Assembly (NCBI RefSeq): GCF_007673525.1
Contig: NZ_VDZU01000001.1
Span: 744,001 to 808,000, forward strand
Direction of reading: 5' to 3'
DNA length: 64,000 nucleotides
DNA from: Fictibacillus phosphorivorans
GTDB taxonomy: Bacteria > Bacillota > Bacilli > Bacillales > Fictibacillaceae
Within the stretch, counting starts at the first letter, position 1. Each line of letters starts with the position of its first letter. Below the pieces are notes generated by a model. The model worked only from the letters and a program-made list of their open reading frames with translations. It was not told the origin of the DNA and did not search any database. Of this stretch, positions 1 to 8,190 are shown piece after piece. Both the position numbers and the translations under genes were made by a program.

Positions 1-1293
1 ACGAATCCAAATGCGGTAACTGCAACTGCAGCGGGAAGTGCTTCTAATATTACATCAAACATTAAGGTTACTCAGCTGGCAACAGCAAGGAACTGGGTAT
101 CTGCGCCGATTTTAGATGCTGGCGTTAAGGCCAAAGGTACCGAGCTATTAAAAGATGTTAATGCAGCATTTGGAACAACACCCATTGAACTGAAATTTAA
201 AGTTCAAAAACCAGGAAGCACAACGCTAGAAGCTGAGAAAACAATTTCAATTGACCCAACAAAGGATACTCTAGAGTCTGTTGCGAAGAAATTTTCAGAA
301 GCAGGGCTTGAAATGTCTGCATTCTATGATGAATCTACAGGGAAATTTGCAATTTCAAATAACTTAACAGGTAAAGGTTCGAATCTCTCTCTTGAAAGTG
401 CTGATACAGTTACGTTCTTTTCTAATCTTGGTTTTTCAATTGATGGGAAAAATCTTGGTGCAGCAAACTCTGACAATGGAGTAAACGCTAAATTCGATCT
501 TAATGGGATTACTGGGATAGAGCGCACATCCAACAACTTCACAATCAGCGGGGTTTCCTATTCACTAAAAGCAGTAGGAGAATCCACCATTAGCTCAACT
601 ACAGATACTGAAGGTGTAATCACTTCCATTAAAGATTTTGTAAAGAAATACAACGAAACGATTGAAGCGATCAATAAAAAGACTGCTGAAACTAAGTACC
701 GTGATTTTCCTCCTCTAACGGATGCACAGCGTAAAGACTTATCTGAAAAAGAAGCGGAACTGTGGGATGAGAAGGCGAAGAGCGGGATGCTGCGTGGAGA
801 TTCTATCCTATCGAGTGGTTTGAACACGATGCGTTCGGTTTTATATGCCTCTGTTAATACAGGAGACACGAAATATGATCAGCTTTCTGAGATCGGAATC
901 ACAACTTCTCGTAACTACCTCGATAAAGGGAAACTAGAGATCGATGATAAGAAACTAAGAGAAGCATTAGCGGCGAATCCTGAAGCTGTAATGAAGATGT
1001 TCACTGGCGATAGCACAAATAACGTGGAAGGCATTGCGAAAAAACTGCGTGCCTCGATTGATCAGACTGTCGACAAAATTGAATTAAAAGCTGGAAACGC
1101 GCTTCGTACAAATGCTCAGTTTACGCTAGGTAAAGAGCTAACTGATGTAGATAAGCGTATTTCAGCTTTCGAAGATCGGTTGAAGCAGGTGGAAGACCGC
1201 TATTGGCGCCAATTTTCAGCAATGGAAACAGCCATTCAACGTTCAAATCAGCAATCAGCTTACTTAATGCAGCAGTTTGGCGGCGGACAGTAA
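1..1293 (+). CDS. fliD: Flagellar hook-associated protein 2 (filament cap), 5' truncated
   Basis: The frame is open from base 1, so the true start lies left of the window; about 430 C-terminal residues are present. FliD forms the pentameric cap under which exported flagellin is inserted at the filament tip. The visible part matches the FliD C-terminal region. It ends in a long heptad-rich helix (VEDRYWRQFSAMETAIQRSN, then a Gln-rich tail), as is typical for the family. fliS begins 30 bases downstream and fliT overlaps fliS, the usual late flagellar chaperone operon. Identification rests on the C-terminal half plus context and is secure. Confidence 0.95.
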   Translation, partial: TNPNAVTATAAGSASNITSNIKVTQLATARNWVSAPILDAGVKAKGTELLKDVNAAFGTTPIELKFKVQKPGSTTLEAEKTISIDPTKDTLESVAKKFSEAGLEMSAFYDESTGKFAISNNLTGKGSNLSLESADTVTFFSNLGFSIDGKNLGAANSDNGVNAKFDLNGITGIERTSNNFTISGVSYSLKAVGESTISSTTDTEGVITSIKDFVKKYNETIEAINKKTAETKYRDFPPLTDAQRKDLSEKEAELWDEKAKSGMLRGDSILSSGLNTMRSVLYASVNTGDTKYDQLSEIGITTSRNYLDKGKLEIDDKKLREALAANPEAVMKMFTGDSTNNVEGIAKKLRASIDQTVDKIELKAGNALRTNAQFTLGKELTDVDKRISAFEDRLKQVEDRYWRQFSAMETAIQRSNQQSAYLMQQFGGGQ

Positions 1294-1323
1294 TTTTAAA
1301 CCAAAAAGGAGTGTTACCTTTAC

Positions 1324-1725
1324 ATGTCCATACTCAACGCAAACAAGGCGTATCAAAATAACTCAGTCCAAACGGCGTCTCCCGGCGAGTTGACGCTCAT
1401 GCTCTATAACGGATGTTTAAAATTTATCGGTCTCGCGCGAACAGGGATCGAGCTTAAGAATACAGAACAAAAGAATACAAATCTATTAAAAGCACAAAAA
1501 ATCATTCAAGAATTGATGGTCACGCTGAATATGGACCTTGAAGTATCAAAGTCATTAATGACGATGTACGATTACATCAACCGTCGTCTGATTGAAGCAA
1601 ACATTCAAAATGACGTGAAGATCTTGGATGAAGTGGAAGACTATGTGCTGGATTTCCGCAATACGTGGAAAGAAGTGATCCAGATCAACCGCCGCATGCA
1701 ACATGGCGAAACAGGGCGCGTGTGA
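1324..1725 (+). CDS. fliS: Flagellin export chaperone FliS
   Basis: 133 residues, the normal FliS length. FliS binds the disordered C-terminus of flagellin in the cytoplasm and prevents premature polymerisation before export. The N-terminal pattern NKAYQNNSVQTASPGELTLM followed by LYNGCLKFI is characteristic. An AAAAAGGAGTG ribosome binding site precedes the ATG. The stop codon overlaps the start of fliT (TGATG), so the two are probably translationally coupled. Confidence 0.97.
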   Translation: MSILNANKAYQNNSVQTASPGELTLMLYNGCLKFIGLARTGIELKNTEQKNTNLLKAQKIIQELMVTLNMDLEVSKSLMTMYDYINRRLIEANIQNDVKILDEVEDYVLDFRNTWKEVIQINRRMQHGETGRV

Positions 1726-2075
1726 TGCCTGTCGTAAAAATTCTGCTTGAGATTACGAAGAACCTGTATGATCATGTGAGCGCAGGTTTGCCGAAAGAAG
1801 AGCGCGAAATCTATATCGATCGTTTAAATGAACTGCTCGATCAGCGTCAAGCGACAATTAGCAACTTACCTGCCACGTATTCGGAAGACGAACAGCGTAT
1901 GGGGCGTTTGATCGTAAAGATGAATGAGACGATTGATCCTCTTTTAACGCGGCAGTTTGAAGAGATTAAGCACAATCTTTCAACGATGAAGAGAAAGAAA
2001 GAAAAAAACACCCACTACGCGAACCCCTATCAGTCGGTTTCAGTGGATGGGATGTATTTTGATAAAAAGAATTAA
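1725..2075 (+). CDS. fliT: Flagellar chaperone FliT-like protein
   Basis: The start chosen is the ATG overlapping the fliS stop (TGATG), giving 116 residues; an open frame extends further upstream but lies inside fliS. The protein is helical and charged (PKEEREIYIDRLNELLDQR), as expected for FliT, which binds FliD and keeps it export-competent. Sequence conservation in this family is weak, so the name rests mainly on size and on its place directly after fliD-fliS. The C-terminal 25 residues are Lys/Tyr-rich and probably disordered. Confidence 0.8.
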   Translation: MPVVKILLEITKNLYDHVSAGLPKEEREIYIDRLNELLDQRQATISNLPATYSEDEQRMGRLIVKMNETIDPLLTRQFEEIKHNLSTMKRKKEKNTHYANPYQSVSVDGMYFDKKN

Positions 2076-2119
2076 CGTAAAGGCACTTGCTGTGGATTAG
2101 CGGAGTGCCTTTTTTACGT
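2075..2119 (+). terminator. Rho-independent terminator after fliT
   Basis: AAGGCACT pairs with AGTGCCTT, followed by a T-run; the stem can be extended by ACGTAA/TTACGT on the outside. It closes the fliD-fliS-fliT operon and may also serve the convergent ATPase gene. Confidence 0.85.
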
Positions 2120-2133
2120 TTGAAATCACTAGA

Positions 2134-2919
2134 TTACAAATGCCTCAAATACCTCTCCGGACTCTCCAAAAAGTTTTTCGTGATCTGCACATGTTCCAGT
2201 TCTTCGTAAGGAGTTGGAGCGGGTGGCAGGGAATCGAGACTGATGATTTCTGCACTGGGATAGGCCATTAAGATGGGTGAATGAGTCGCAATAATGAACT
2301 GTGCGTTTTGTTGCTCCATCTCTTTTAACATCGATATAAAACTTAACTGTTTCATAGGGGAGAGCGGGACCTCAGGCTCGTCGAGAATATATAAGCCGTT
2401 CGGGCGAAAGCGTGATTGAAAGAAATCTAAAAAACGTTCTCCATGTGATCGAAACTCGAGACCATCATTATAAAGTTCCTTGAGTTCAGATAGCGTTCGA
2501 TTGTGTGGAAGGGATGCAAGGCTCTTGGCATAAGCAGACTTGTCTTTGTACTCCACTTCAATGTTAGCTAATTCTTGTAATGCGGTTTCCTTCATTTCCG
2601 CTGCACGCCTCACAAAGCTAACAAAGTCTTCTGCGTTTAGAAAGAATCCTTTTTTCGTTTTCACACTCCACGTCAATTTTAACTGTTTGGCTAATTTTTT
2701 GATGGAGGCGTTCTCTTTTTCTGAACGATTAATCTGAACAGAACCCGCTTGATCTGCGATTGCCTCGAGCAACGTTGATTTACCTGTTCCATTTTCACCT
2801 ACTAAGATGGTTACAGGTTTTTGAAAGTGAAGAGACTCTAAGGATTGAAGAAGCGGAAGTTGAAATGGATATCCTTCTTGTTTTTTTTCTTTTATATATA
2901 GAATTGATTTTAAAATCAC
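2134..2919 (-). CDS. ABC/SMC-like AAA ATPase, predicted
   Basis: A small RecF/SMC-type ATPase of about 261 residues. Walker A is GENGTGKST, a short signature-like SHGE segment follows, Walker B is LYILDEPE, and the His switch lies in IIATHSP. There is no coiled coil and no partner nuclease beside it, so this is a stand-alone predicted ATPase rather than a full ABC transporter or an OLD/Gabija-type pair. The GTG start is preferred because AAAGAGGTG lies just upstream; a TTG seven codons earlier has no good site. Function unknown. Confidence 0.8.
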   Translation of the reverse strand: MILKSILYIKEKKQEGYPFQLPLLQSLESLHFQKPVTILVGENGTGKSTLLEAIADQAGSVQINRSEKENASIKKLAKQLKLTWSVKTKKGFFLNAEDFVSFVRRAAEMKETALQELANIEVEYKDKSAYAKSLASLPHNRTLSELKELYNDGLEFRSHGERFLDFFQSRFRPNGLYILDEPEVPLSPMKQLSFISMLKEMEQQNAQFIIATHSPILMAYPSAEIISLDSLPPAPTPYEELEHVQITKNFLESPERYLRHL

Positions 2920-2996
2920 GAAAAAGCACCTCTTTCTCAAACGGTTCTTACTTCTAATTCTACCACTGAGTTTAGAGGTGCTTCTATATGGAATGG

Positions 2997-4103
2997 CTAT
3001 TCGTTAACTGTAACTTTATCGTGAAGCTTCCCGGTATATACGGACTGTGGACGGTAAATCGTGTTGTCTTCTGCTTGTTCTAAAATATGAGCGGTCCATC
3101 CGACCATTCGACTTGCTGTAAAGGTAGGGGTGAATAAAGCAGGATCTAGTTCGATCGCCTTCATAATCGCTGCAGCGTAGAATTCAACGTTCGTATACAA
3201 CGCTCTGCCTGGTTTGTATTCCTGTAGTAACGTTATTGCTGTTTTTTCTACTTCCAGCGCGAGATCTATCCACTCATCTTCACCGACCAACTCTAAAAGT
3301 TTTCCTTTTAGTGCAACTGCTCGTGGATCGTGTGTTTTATAAACACGATGTCCGAATCCCATGAGCTTCTCACCATTCTCCAATTTACCTCGTATCACTT
3401 GTTCAGCACTTCCAGCTTTTCTAATTTCGTCTAGCAAGTCAATGACCGCTGAAGGTGCTCCGCCATGAAGAGGTCCTTTCATCGTTCCAATCGCAGATGT
3501 TGCGGCTGAAACCATATCCGATTCGGTCGATGCTGTAACCCGAGCCGAAAAAGTGGAAGCGTTCATTCCGTGCTCGAGCGTTAGGATCATGTATGTTTCA
3601 AGTGCTAGTTTATGGGCTTTACTCGGTATGTCACCTGTAAGCATATATAGGTAGTTTTCAACATGGCTTAACTCGGTAGATGGCTCAACAAAAGGCTTAC
3701 CATTTAAAAGACGTGTCCAATAGCAAATGACGGTCGGAACAAGACTCGTTAACCGAATTGCTTGTGAAACGGTTGGCTTCCAACCATAACTAGATACACC
3801 TTCAGATGAAATGGCCGTTCGGATTACACTCATCAAATTCATGTCTTTAGGCAGGTGATCTAAGATACTTTTAATATGAAGAGGAAGCTCACGATTTCTT
3901 ATAAGTTCGCTTTTGAGATTTTGTAATTGTTCATCGTTAGGTAGTTTACCGAACCAAAGAAGGTGTGCCACTTCTTCAAACGAAAAACGTGAAGTAAGGT
4001 CACCAATCTCATAACCTCTATAAATAAGTTTGCCCTCTGTTCCATCAATATGGCTGATCGCTGTCTCCGCTGCAACGATTCCTTTAAGTCCTTTTTGCAT
4101 CAT
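2997..4103 (-). CDS. citA: Citrate synthase (CitA type)
   Basis: Condenses oxaloacetate and acetyl-CoA to citrate. The family motifs are visible: GPLHGGAPSAV with a catalytic His, MGFGHRVYKTHDPRA with a second His and Arg, and the C-terminal SRMVGWTAHILEQ. The ATG at 4103 is used because GGAG lies eight bases upstream; six codons further 5' are open but lack a site. The divergent LysR gene 115 bp away matches the citA-citR pair of B. subtilis, which supports the minor citrate synthase CitA rather than CitZ. Confidence 0.9.
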   Translation of the reverse strand: MMQKGLKGIVAAETAISHIDGTEGKLIYRGYEIGDLTSRFSFEEVAHLLWFGKLPNDEQLQNLKSELIRNRELPLHIKSILDHLPKDMNLMSVIRTAISSEGVSSYGWKPTVSQAIRLTSLVPTVICYWTRLLNGKPFVEPSTELSHVENYLYMLTGDIPSKAHKLALETYMILTLEHGMNASTFSARVTASTESDMVSAATSAIGTMKGPLHGGAPSAVIDLLDEIRKAGSAEQVIRGKLENGEKLMGFGHRVYKTHDPRAVALKGKLLELVGEDEWIDLALEVEKTAITLLQEYKPGRALYTNVEFYAAAIMKAIELDPALFTPTFTASRMVGWTAHILEQAEDNTIYRPQSVYTGKLHDKVTVNE

Positions 4104-4217
4104 GGTTTTCACTCCTTCCATTATTTAGTACCATTGTATAAAATGAAATTGATATAAGATATTAATTGTTTTTAATTGATTTGATAAGAAAAGTTAATCA
4201 GAAGGGATTGAAGAAGG

Positions 4218-5096
4218 ATGGAGTTCTCTTGGCTACAAACTTTTATTACTGCGGCAGAATGCGAAAATTTTAGAAGAACGTCTGAAATTCTTCATGTTTC
4301 TCAGCCCTCTGTTTCTGTACATATTAAAATGCTGGAATCTGAATTAGGGATGTCACTATTTTTACGAGATGGCAGAAGAGTGAAGTTAACGGCGGAAGGG
4401 AGAAGGTACCTGCAGCATGCAAGAAAGCTGATGGAAGTGTATGAAAGTGGACTAGAAGATCTAAACGCGTTTCAACAAGGCTATGATACGAAGCTTTGTA
4501 TCGGAATCTCACCGCTTATTGCAGATACGATTCTGCCTTCTGTTTTGAAACGATATGTAAAGGCTAATCCCGATGTGGAGATTTCGATAAAAATTATTGA
4601 TTCAGAAGATATTGAGAGAGCGGTTTTAAACGAGGATGTGGACCTTGGGCTTTCTTGTTTAGGAAGTTCACATGCTGAGATTACGAGTCAGATGCTTTAT
4701 CAAGACAAGATCGTATTAGTGGCACCGCACGATGGGCTGGATTTTGAAGCAGCGCCGCCCCTGGATGAAAAAGAAGTGCTGCTTTCAAACTATCTATTAA
4801 CTCATAACCATCCAGGATATTGGGATGATCTTTGCAAACGTGTGAAATCCCGTTATCCCGGCGTTCGGATGATGAAGGTGTCTCAGATTCACATAACAAA
4901 ACGTTTTATTGCAGAAGGGTTAGGAATCTCGTTCTTACCTTTATCAACAGTAAGAAGGGAGCTGTTAGAAGGACGATTGCTAGAGGTGGACTGTTATTCA
5001 GTGGACATTCCGAATGCTCATACCTATGCTTTAACGAAGTACAATCATGGGAAACAGAGAGAATTTTTGACGTATTTGTCTGGGTATCGGTTTTAA
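4218..5096 (+). CDS. citR: LysR-type regulator CitR
   Basis: 292 residues. An N-terminal winged HTH (residues 2-60, including RTSEILHVSQPSVSVHIKML) is followed by a periplasmic-binding-like effector domain. It lies divergent to citA across a 114 bp AT-rich gap that must hold both promoters. In B. subtilis CitR represses citA from this arrangement. No effector can be deduced from sequence. I did not find a clear T-N11-A operator in the gap, although an imperfect ATTAA/TTAAT pair is present. Confidence 0.87.
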   Translation: MEFSWLQTFITAAECENFRRTSEILHVSQPSVSVHIKMLESELGMSLFLRDGRRVKLTAEGRRYLQHARKLMEVYESGLEDLNAFQQGYDTKLCIGISPLIADTILPSVLKRYVKANPDVEISIKIIDSEDIERAVLNEDVDLGLSCLGSSHAEITSQMLYQDKIVLVAPHDGLDFEAAPPLDEKEVLLSNYLLTHNHPGYWDDLCKRVKSRYPGVRMMKVSQIHITKRFIAEGLGISFLPLSTVRRELLEGRLLEVDCYSVDIPNAHTYALTKYNHGKQREFLTYLSGYRF

Positions 5097-5143
5097 GCAG
5101 CTGGCAAGCTCGCTTTGTCGACTCGCGTTTATGTTGGCTTTTT

Positions 5144-5226
5144 TCGCGACAAAATGAAATTTCTCGTGAGATTAATAGTAATTTTCGTGAGATTATTCGT
5201 TGTTTCTGCGAGATTATTTGAAATCA
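5144..5226. repeat. Tandem array, 21-bp period, core TCGTGAGATTA
   Basis: Three GAGATTA cores lie exactly 21 bp apart (5168, 5189, 5210), preceded by a degenerate unit starting TCGCGACA at 5144. Units touch each other with no spacer. The array fills the gap between the convergent ends of citR and the YqhV-like gene. Confidence 0.75.
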
Positions 5227-5237
5227 AGCCATATCAT

Positions 5238-5510
5238 TTATCTCTTTATCCCATAAACAATACAAACGACGCCTAACATGATCCAGATTAAGCTGCCGAA
5301 TGATAATTTCGTTGATAATCCATAGATTCCAAGCGTCATCGTCGAGAAAAAGATGATCGGCCCGATGATGGAAAGCAGGGAATTGATGACGAGTGCTCGC
5401 TCTACCGTATTATAGTGCAGCATGAAAAGTGCTGCTGTAATCTCAAGGGTACCGGATAAAATACGAATGGCCGCCATAGCTAGTACGACTTTTTCAATCA
5501 TTTGCAGCAA
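5238..5510 (-). CDS. YqhV/DUF2619-like membrane protein
   Basis: About 90 residues with three hydrophobic helices and the pattern AAIRILSGTLEITAALFML, which resembles the YqhV family of Bacillus (function unknown). The TTG at 5510 is preferred as start because AAAGGAGG lies nine bases upstream. An ATG 24 bases further out overlaps that site and is unlikely to be used. It is convergent with citR and separated from it by the 21-bp tandem repeats. Confidence 0.7.
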   Translation of the reverse strand: MLQMIEKVVLAMAAIRILSGTLEITAALFMLHYNTVERALVINSLLSIIGPIIFFSTMTLGIYGLSTKLSFGSLIWIMLGVVCIVYGIKR

Positions 5511-5703
5511 CGTCCATTGCCTCCTTTTAAACAAATGTTTAATGGTCTTACGCTGTATAGTGCATTATATGTGGTCAAGCTCCGATTAGAAGTGTAAAAA
5601 AGTTGCTACTATTCCCACTCTTTGCAATTGAAGGACTATACAGGTAATGAAGATTTATTAGTGTATACTTGTCACTCAAGTCATTGTAAGGGGGAATAGG
5701 GAT

Positions 5704-6903
5704 ATGTTTGCAACATCAAATGGACCGCTCATTCAGGAGCCGATGGCGATTTTTGCATATCTAGTAGCACTAGTTGGCTTCGTATTCATCTTGGGCGAAT
5801 CCAAAAACCACATTCTGCGGAAGTTTTTCCACTATGCGCCGCCACTGATCTGGACGTATTTTTTGCCGATGATCTCAACGACTCTTGGCATCATACCTTC
5901 AAGTTCTGATTTATACAGTTTTGTTTCCGCTTACATACTGCCGGTTGGACTGCTGTTATTGCTTTTATCTATCAATGTAAAAGCGACACTCAAACTTGGA
6001 CCGAAAGCGATCCTCATGTTCTTAGCGGGAACGGTAGGGGTAATCGTTGGTGGACCAATAGCACTCGCGATCTTCCAGCCGTACTTGCCAGAGGACGCTT
6101 GGGCAGGTGTAGCTGCACTAGCGGGTAGCTGGATCGGGGGCTCTGCGAATATGGCAGCGCTCGTTGAAGCGGTGGACACACCAGAACATATTCTGTCACC
6201 AATCATCGTAGTTGATACGGTTGTAGGATACAGTTGGATGGGAATTATGATCGCACTTGCTGGGTACCAAGCTCGTTTTGACAAGTGGAACAAAGCCGAT
6301 AACCGCATCATTGGAGAAGTGAACAAGCAGGTTGGTGAGCTTGAGAAAAAGAATGCTCGTCCGATCGCTGTTCCGCAATTGCTTGCGATTCTTGGTCTTG
6401 GTTTTGGTCTAGCATTTATAGTAGGGAAGTTTTCTGAGAAGTTGCCACAAGGAGATATTCTAAACACTGCTACTTGGACAATCATGATCATCTCTGCGAT
6501 TGGTATCGTGCTATCTTTTACAAAGGTTCGTGAATTAGAAAATTACGGAGCGAGTAAAGTAGGGTACGCAGGGATCTATCTATTGCTTGCAACAATTGGG
6601 GCAAAAGCGAACCTGATCTATGTGGTGGAAGCACCTCAATATATTTTAATGGGAATCGTGTGGCTAGCTATTCATATTCTTTTCTTGTTCGCGGCAGCAA
6701 GGTTATTACGTTCACCTATGTTTTTCGTTGCGGTTGGATCACAAGGAAACATCGGTGGGACAAGCTCTGCACCTGTTGTAGCCTCTGTTTTCCAACCAGC
6801 GCTTGCACCAGTCGGCTTATTAATGGGCTTACTCGGTAACATTGTTGGAACGTATGGCGCAATTGTTTGTGCAAAGCTCGCACAGATGGTTTCACAGATG
6901 TAA
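5704..6903 (+). CDS. DUF819 family integral membrane protein (YjcL-like)
   Basis: 399 residues with about ten hydrophobic segments and a polar central loop (NKQVGELEKKNARPIA). Glycine-rich motifs GSWIGGSANMAALVE and GSQGNIGGTSSAP sit in the two halves, consistent with an inverted-repeat transporter fold. B. subtilis YjcL belongs to this family; the substrate is not known. The start has an AAGGGGGAAT site. It is monocistronic, with a terminator directly after the stop. Confidence 0.85.
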   Translation: MFATSNGPLIQEPMAIFAYLVALVGFVFILGESKNHILRKFFHYAPPLIWTYFLPMISTTLGIIPSSSDLYSFVSAYILPVGLLLLLLSINVKATLKLGPKAILMFLAGTVGVIVGGPIALAIFQPYLPEDAWAGVAALAGSWIGGSANMAALVEAVDTPEHILSPIIVVDTVVGYSWMGIMIALAGYQARFDKWNKADNRIIGEVNKQVGELEKKNARPIAVPQLLAILGLGFGLAFIVGKFSEKLPQGDILNTATWTIMIISAIGIVLSFTKVRELENYGASKVGYAGIYLLLATIGAKANLIYVVEAPQYILMGIVWLAIHILFLFAAARLLRSPMFFVAVGSQGNIGGTSSAPVVASVFQPALAPVGLLMGLLGNIVGTYGAIVCAKLAQMVSQM

Positions 6904-6907
6904 ATTT

Positions 6908-6944
6908 TTTTGAGGACCGTTCGATTTTGATCGGTTCTTTTTTT
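6908..6944 (+). terminator. Terminator after DUF819 gene
   Basis: GACCG...CGGTTC hairpin with an extended TTCGA/TCG inner part, followed by eight T residues. Confidence 0.75.
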
Positions 6945-7005
6945 ATGCTATTTGTATAATAGATGTCGAAAGTGTATTTTTATGCAAAATCAAACATGGA
7001 GATTT

Positions 7006-7014
7006 TTCGACAAA
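7006..7014 (-). promoter_or_regulatory. Possible Spo0A box upstream of the first csp gene
   Basis: TTCGACAAA is the complement of TTTGTCGAA, the full Spo0A box. It lies 30 bp upstream of the -35 element at 7044. A shorter TGTCGAA occurs at 6964. The 7-mer core alone is expected several times by chance in 64 kb, so the 9-mer match is suggestive only. Confidence 0.3.
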
Positions 7015-7043
7015 ACTTCTCATTTTTCGCTAATCTTAAGCCT

Positions 7044-7073
7044 TTGACAACTTTTTTGGGTATATGTCATACT
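7044..7073 (+). promoter_or_regulatory. Sigma-A promoter with extended -10 for csp (first copy)
   Basis: Perfect -35 TTGACA (7044-7049), 18-bp spacer, and TGtCATACT as an extended -10 (CATACT at 7068-7073). It implies a leader of about 50 nt before the csp start. Confidence 0.6.
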
Positions 7074-7130
7074 ATAAAGTGTATAGAAGATCTATACAAA
7101 GATTCGCATGATGAAGGGATTGTGAAAGGC

Positions 7131-7328
7131 ATGTTAGGAAAAGTAAAATGGTTTAACGCAGAAAAAGGTTTTGGATTTATTGAGCGCGAAGACGGAGACG
7201 ATGTGTTCGTACACTTCTCTGCAATCAACACTGACGGATTCAAAAGCCTTGACGAAGGTCAGCAAGTCGAGTTTGATATTGTAGATGGAGCTCGTGGGCC
7301 TCAAGCGGCAAACGTAACTAAACTATAA
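7131..7328 (+). CDS. Cold-shock protein, CspA/CspB family (first of two)
   Basis: 65 residues forming one cold-shock domain. The RNP-1 motif KGFGFIE and RNP-2 motif DVFVHFS are intact, so this is a single-stranded nucleic acid chaperone. The open frame extends 56 codons further 5', but that stretch contains the promoter, and the conserved family start is [16 protein letters not shown]. The ribosome site is weak (AAGGG 13 bases upstream). A close paralogue follows 240 bp downstream, suggesting tandem duplication. Confidence 0.92.
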   Translation: MLGKVKWFNAEKGFGFIEREDGDDVFVHFSAINTDGFKSLDEGQQVEFDIVDGARGPQAANVTKL

Positions 7329-7349
7329 TTCAAGGCACTATGACCATAC

Positions 7350-7387
7350 TTTTAATCCCGTCTGTTACCGCAGGCGGGTTTTTATTT
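7350..7387 (+). terminator. Terminator after first csp
   Basis: CCCGTCTG pairs with CAGGCGGG (one G-T pair) around TTACCG, followed by TTTTTATTT. Confidence 0.85.
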
Positions 7388-7419
7388 CTAGAAAATATTT
7401 CATATTATGAATGATTAGT

Positions 7420-7448
7420 TTGCATCATTTCGCAATCACTGTTATGAT
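7420..7448 (+). promoter_or_regulatory. Promoter of second csp gene
   Basis: TTGCAT (7420-7425), 17-bp spacer, TATGAT (7443-7448). It would give a leader of roughly 115 nt, the kind of long 5' UTR known for temperature-responsive csp mRNAs. Confidence 0.5.
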
Positions 7449-7568
7449 GGTTATAGATTATTTTTGTTCGGCGTAAAAGATTGTATGAGTTTCGACTTTT
7501 CTTCTTTAGCAATACTTTGGGCAAGAGTAGCAATATATCGTGTGGTAACGCACTAGGAGGCAACAAAC

Positions 7569-7769
7569 ATGGAACAAGGTACAGTAAAATGGTTTAACGC
7601 AGAAAAAGGTTTCGGATTCATCGAGCGCGAAAACGGAGACGATGTATTCGTACATTTCTCAGCTATCCAATCTGATGGTTTCAAATCTTTAGACGAAGGT
7701 CAAAAAGTAACTTTCGAAGTTGAGCAAGGTGCTCGTGGCGCTCAAGCTGCTAACGTTCAAAAAGCATAA
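7569..7769 (+). CDS. Cold-shock protein, CspA/CspB family (second of two)
   Basis: 66 residues, a single cold-shock domain, differing from the upstream paralogue mainly in the C-terminal third. RNP motifs KGFGFIE and DVFVHFS are intact. A strong AGGAGG site lies seven bases before the ATG, much better than that of the first copy, so this is probably the better-expressed gene. It has its own long leader and terminator and is thus a separate transcription unit. Confidence 0.95.
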   Translation: MEQGTVKWFNAEKGFGFIERENGDDVFVHFSAIQSDGFKSLDEGQKVTFEVEQGARGAQAANVQKA

Positions 7770-7780
7770 GCTTCGTTATA

Positions 7781-7816
7781 CCAAAACAGGTTCTCTTTAG
7801 AGCCTGTTTTTTTGTT
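7781..7816 (+). terminator. Terminator after second csp
   Basis: AACAGGTTCT pairs with AGAGCCTGTT (one mismatch region), followed by TTTTTT. Confidence 0.85.
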
Positions 7817-7832
7817 TGTCTAAAAAAATACA

Positions 7833-7907
7833 TAAAAAAAACCCCACTCAAGGATCGAGTAGGGGGATGGAACAGGTTTTGTAAAAAGTTTAAAGCTTAA
7901 AAGGTTA
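7833..7907 (-). ncRNA. Candidate small RNA on the minus strand
   Basis: On the minus strand a textbook intrinsic terminator (CCCCCTACTC, loop, GAGTGGGG, then eight T) lies at 7833-7866 with no gene in front of it. About 50 bp upstream is an extended -10, TGGTATACT (7914-7922), so a transcript of about 70-75 nt is predicted. It would carry a C-rich single-stranded segment (CCATCCCCC), as in sRNAs that target Shine-Dalgarno sequences. No -35 is clear and no reading frame is present. Inference from promoter plus terminator only. Confidence 0.4.
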
Positions 7908-7922
7908 ATTCCTAGTATACCA

Positions 7923-8129
7923 CATAGTTTGAAACTAAAAGAATGTAAGTGAAATTTATTTTTCCTTCAAATCTACATTGGTAAATATAAGCAATACGTT
8001 GATCTTCTCAAAGAAAAAAATATTTGAAAGAGTACAGAATGTATTTTTCCCCGGTAGTATAAGGTTTGTCAGCATTGTAAAGAATTTGTCGACAGTGTAA
8101 AAATATTGTCAAAATATTTTAAATGTTAC
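7923..8129. other. Non-coding AT-rich stretch upstream of hpf
   Basis: No reading frame, strong hairpin or repeat is evident here. It precedes the hpf promoter. Confidence 0.5.
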
Positions 8130-8157
8130 GGAGGAATTCTTTTGGGGTATATCGAAA
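8130..8157 (+). promoter_or_regulatory. Sigma-H-type promoter of hpf
   Basis: GGAGGAATT (8130-8138) fits the sigma-H -35 consensus RNAGGAWWW at every position. After 12 bp, ATCGAAA (8151-8157) fits the -10 RNNGAAT at six of seven positions. GGGTAT inside the spacer resembles a sigma-B -10. In B. subtilis this gene (yvyD) is known to be under both sigma-H and sigma-B control. Confidence 0.65.
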
Positions 8158-8190
8158 TATATATACATCACCGAAAGGAGGAGTTAAGTT

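Noticed and set aside
4832..5221. 129-residue + strand frame overlapping citR
   Set aside because: It is a shadow of citR in another frame and ends in the 21-bp tandem repeats; no ribosome site.
6964..6970. TGTCGAA as a Spo0A box on its own
   Set aside because: The 7-mer is expected several times per 64 kb on two strands by chance; only the 9-base matches at 7006 and 30154 were kept, with low confidence.
6963..7130. N-terminal extension of the first cold-shock protein
   Set aside because: The extra codons cover the promoter and possible Spo0A box, and the protein family starts at the ATG at 7131.
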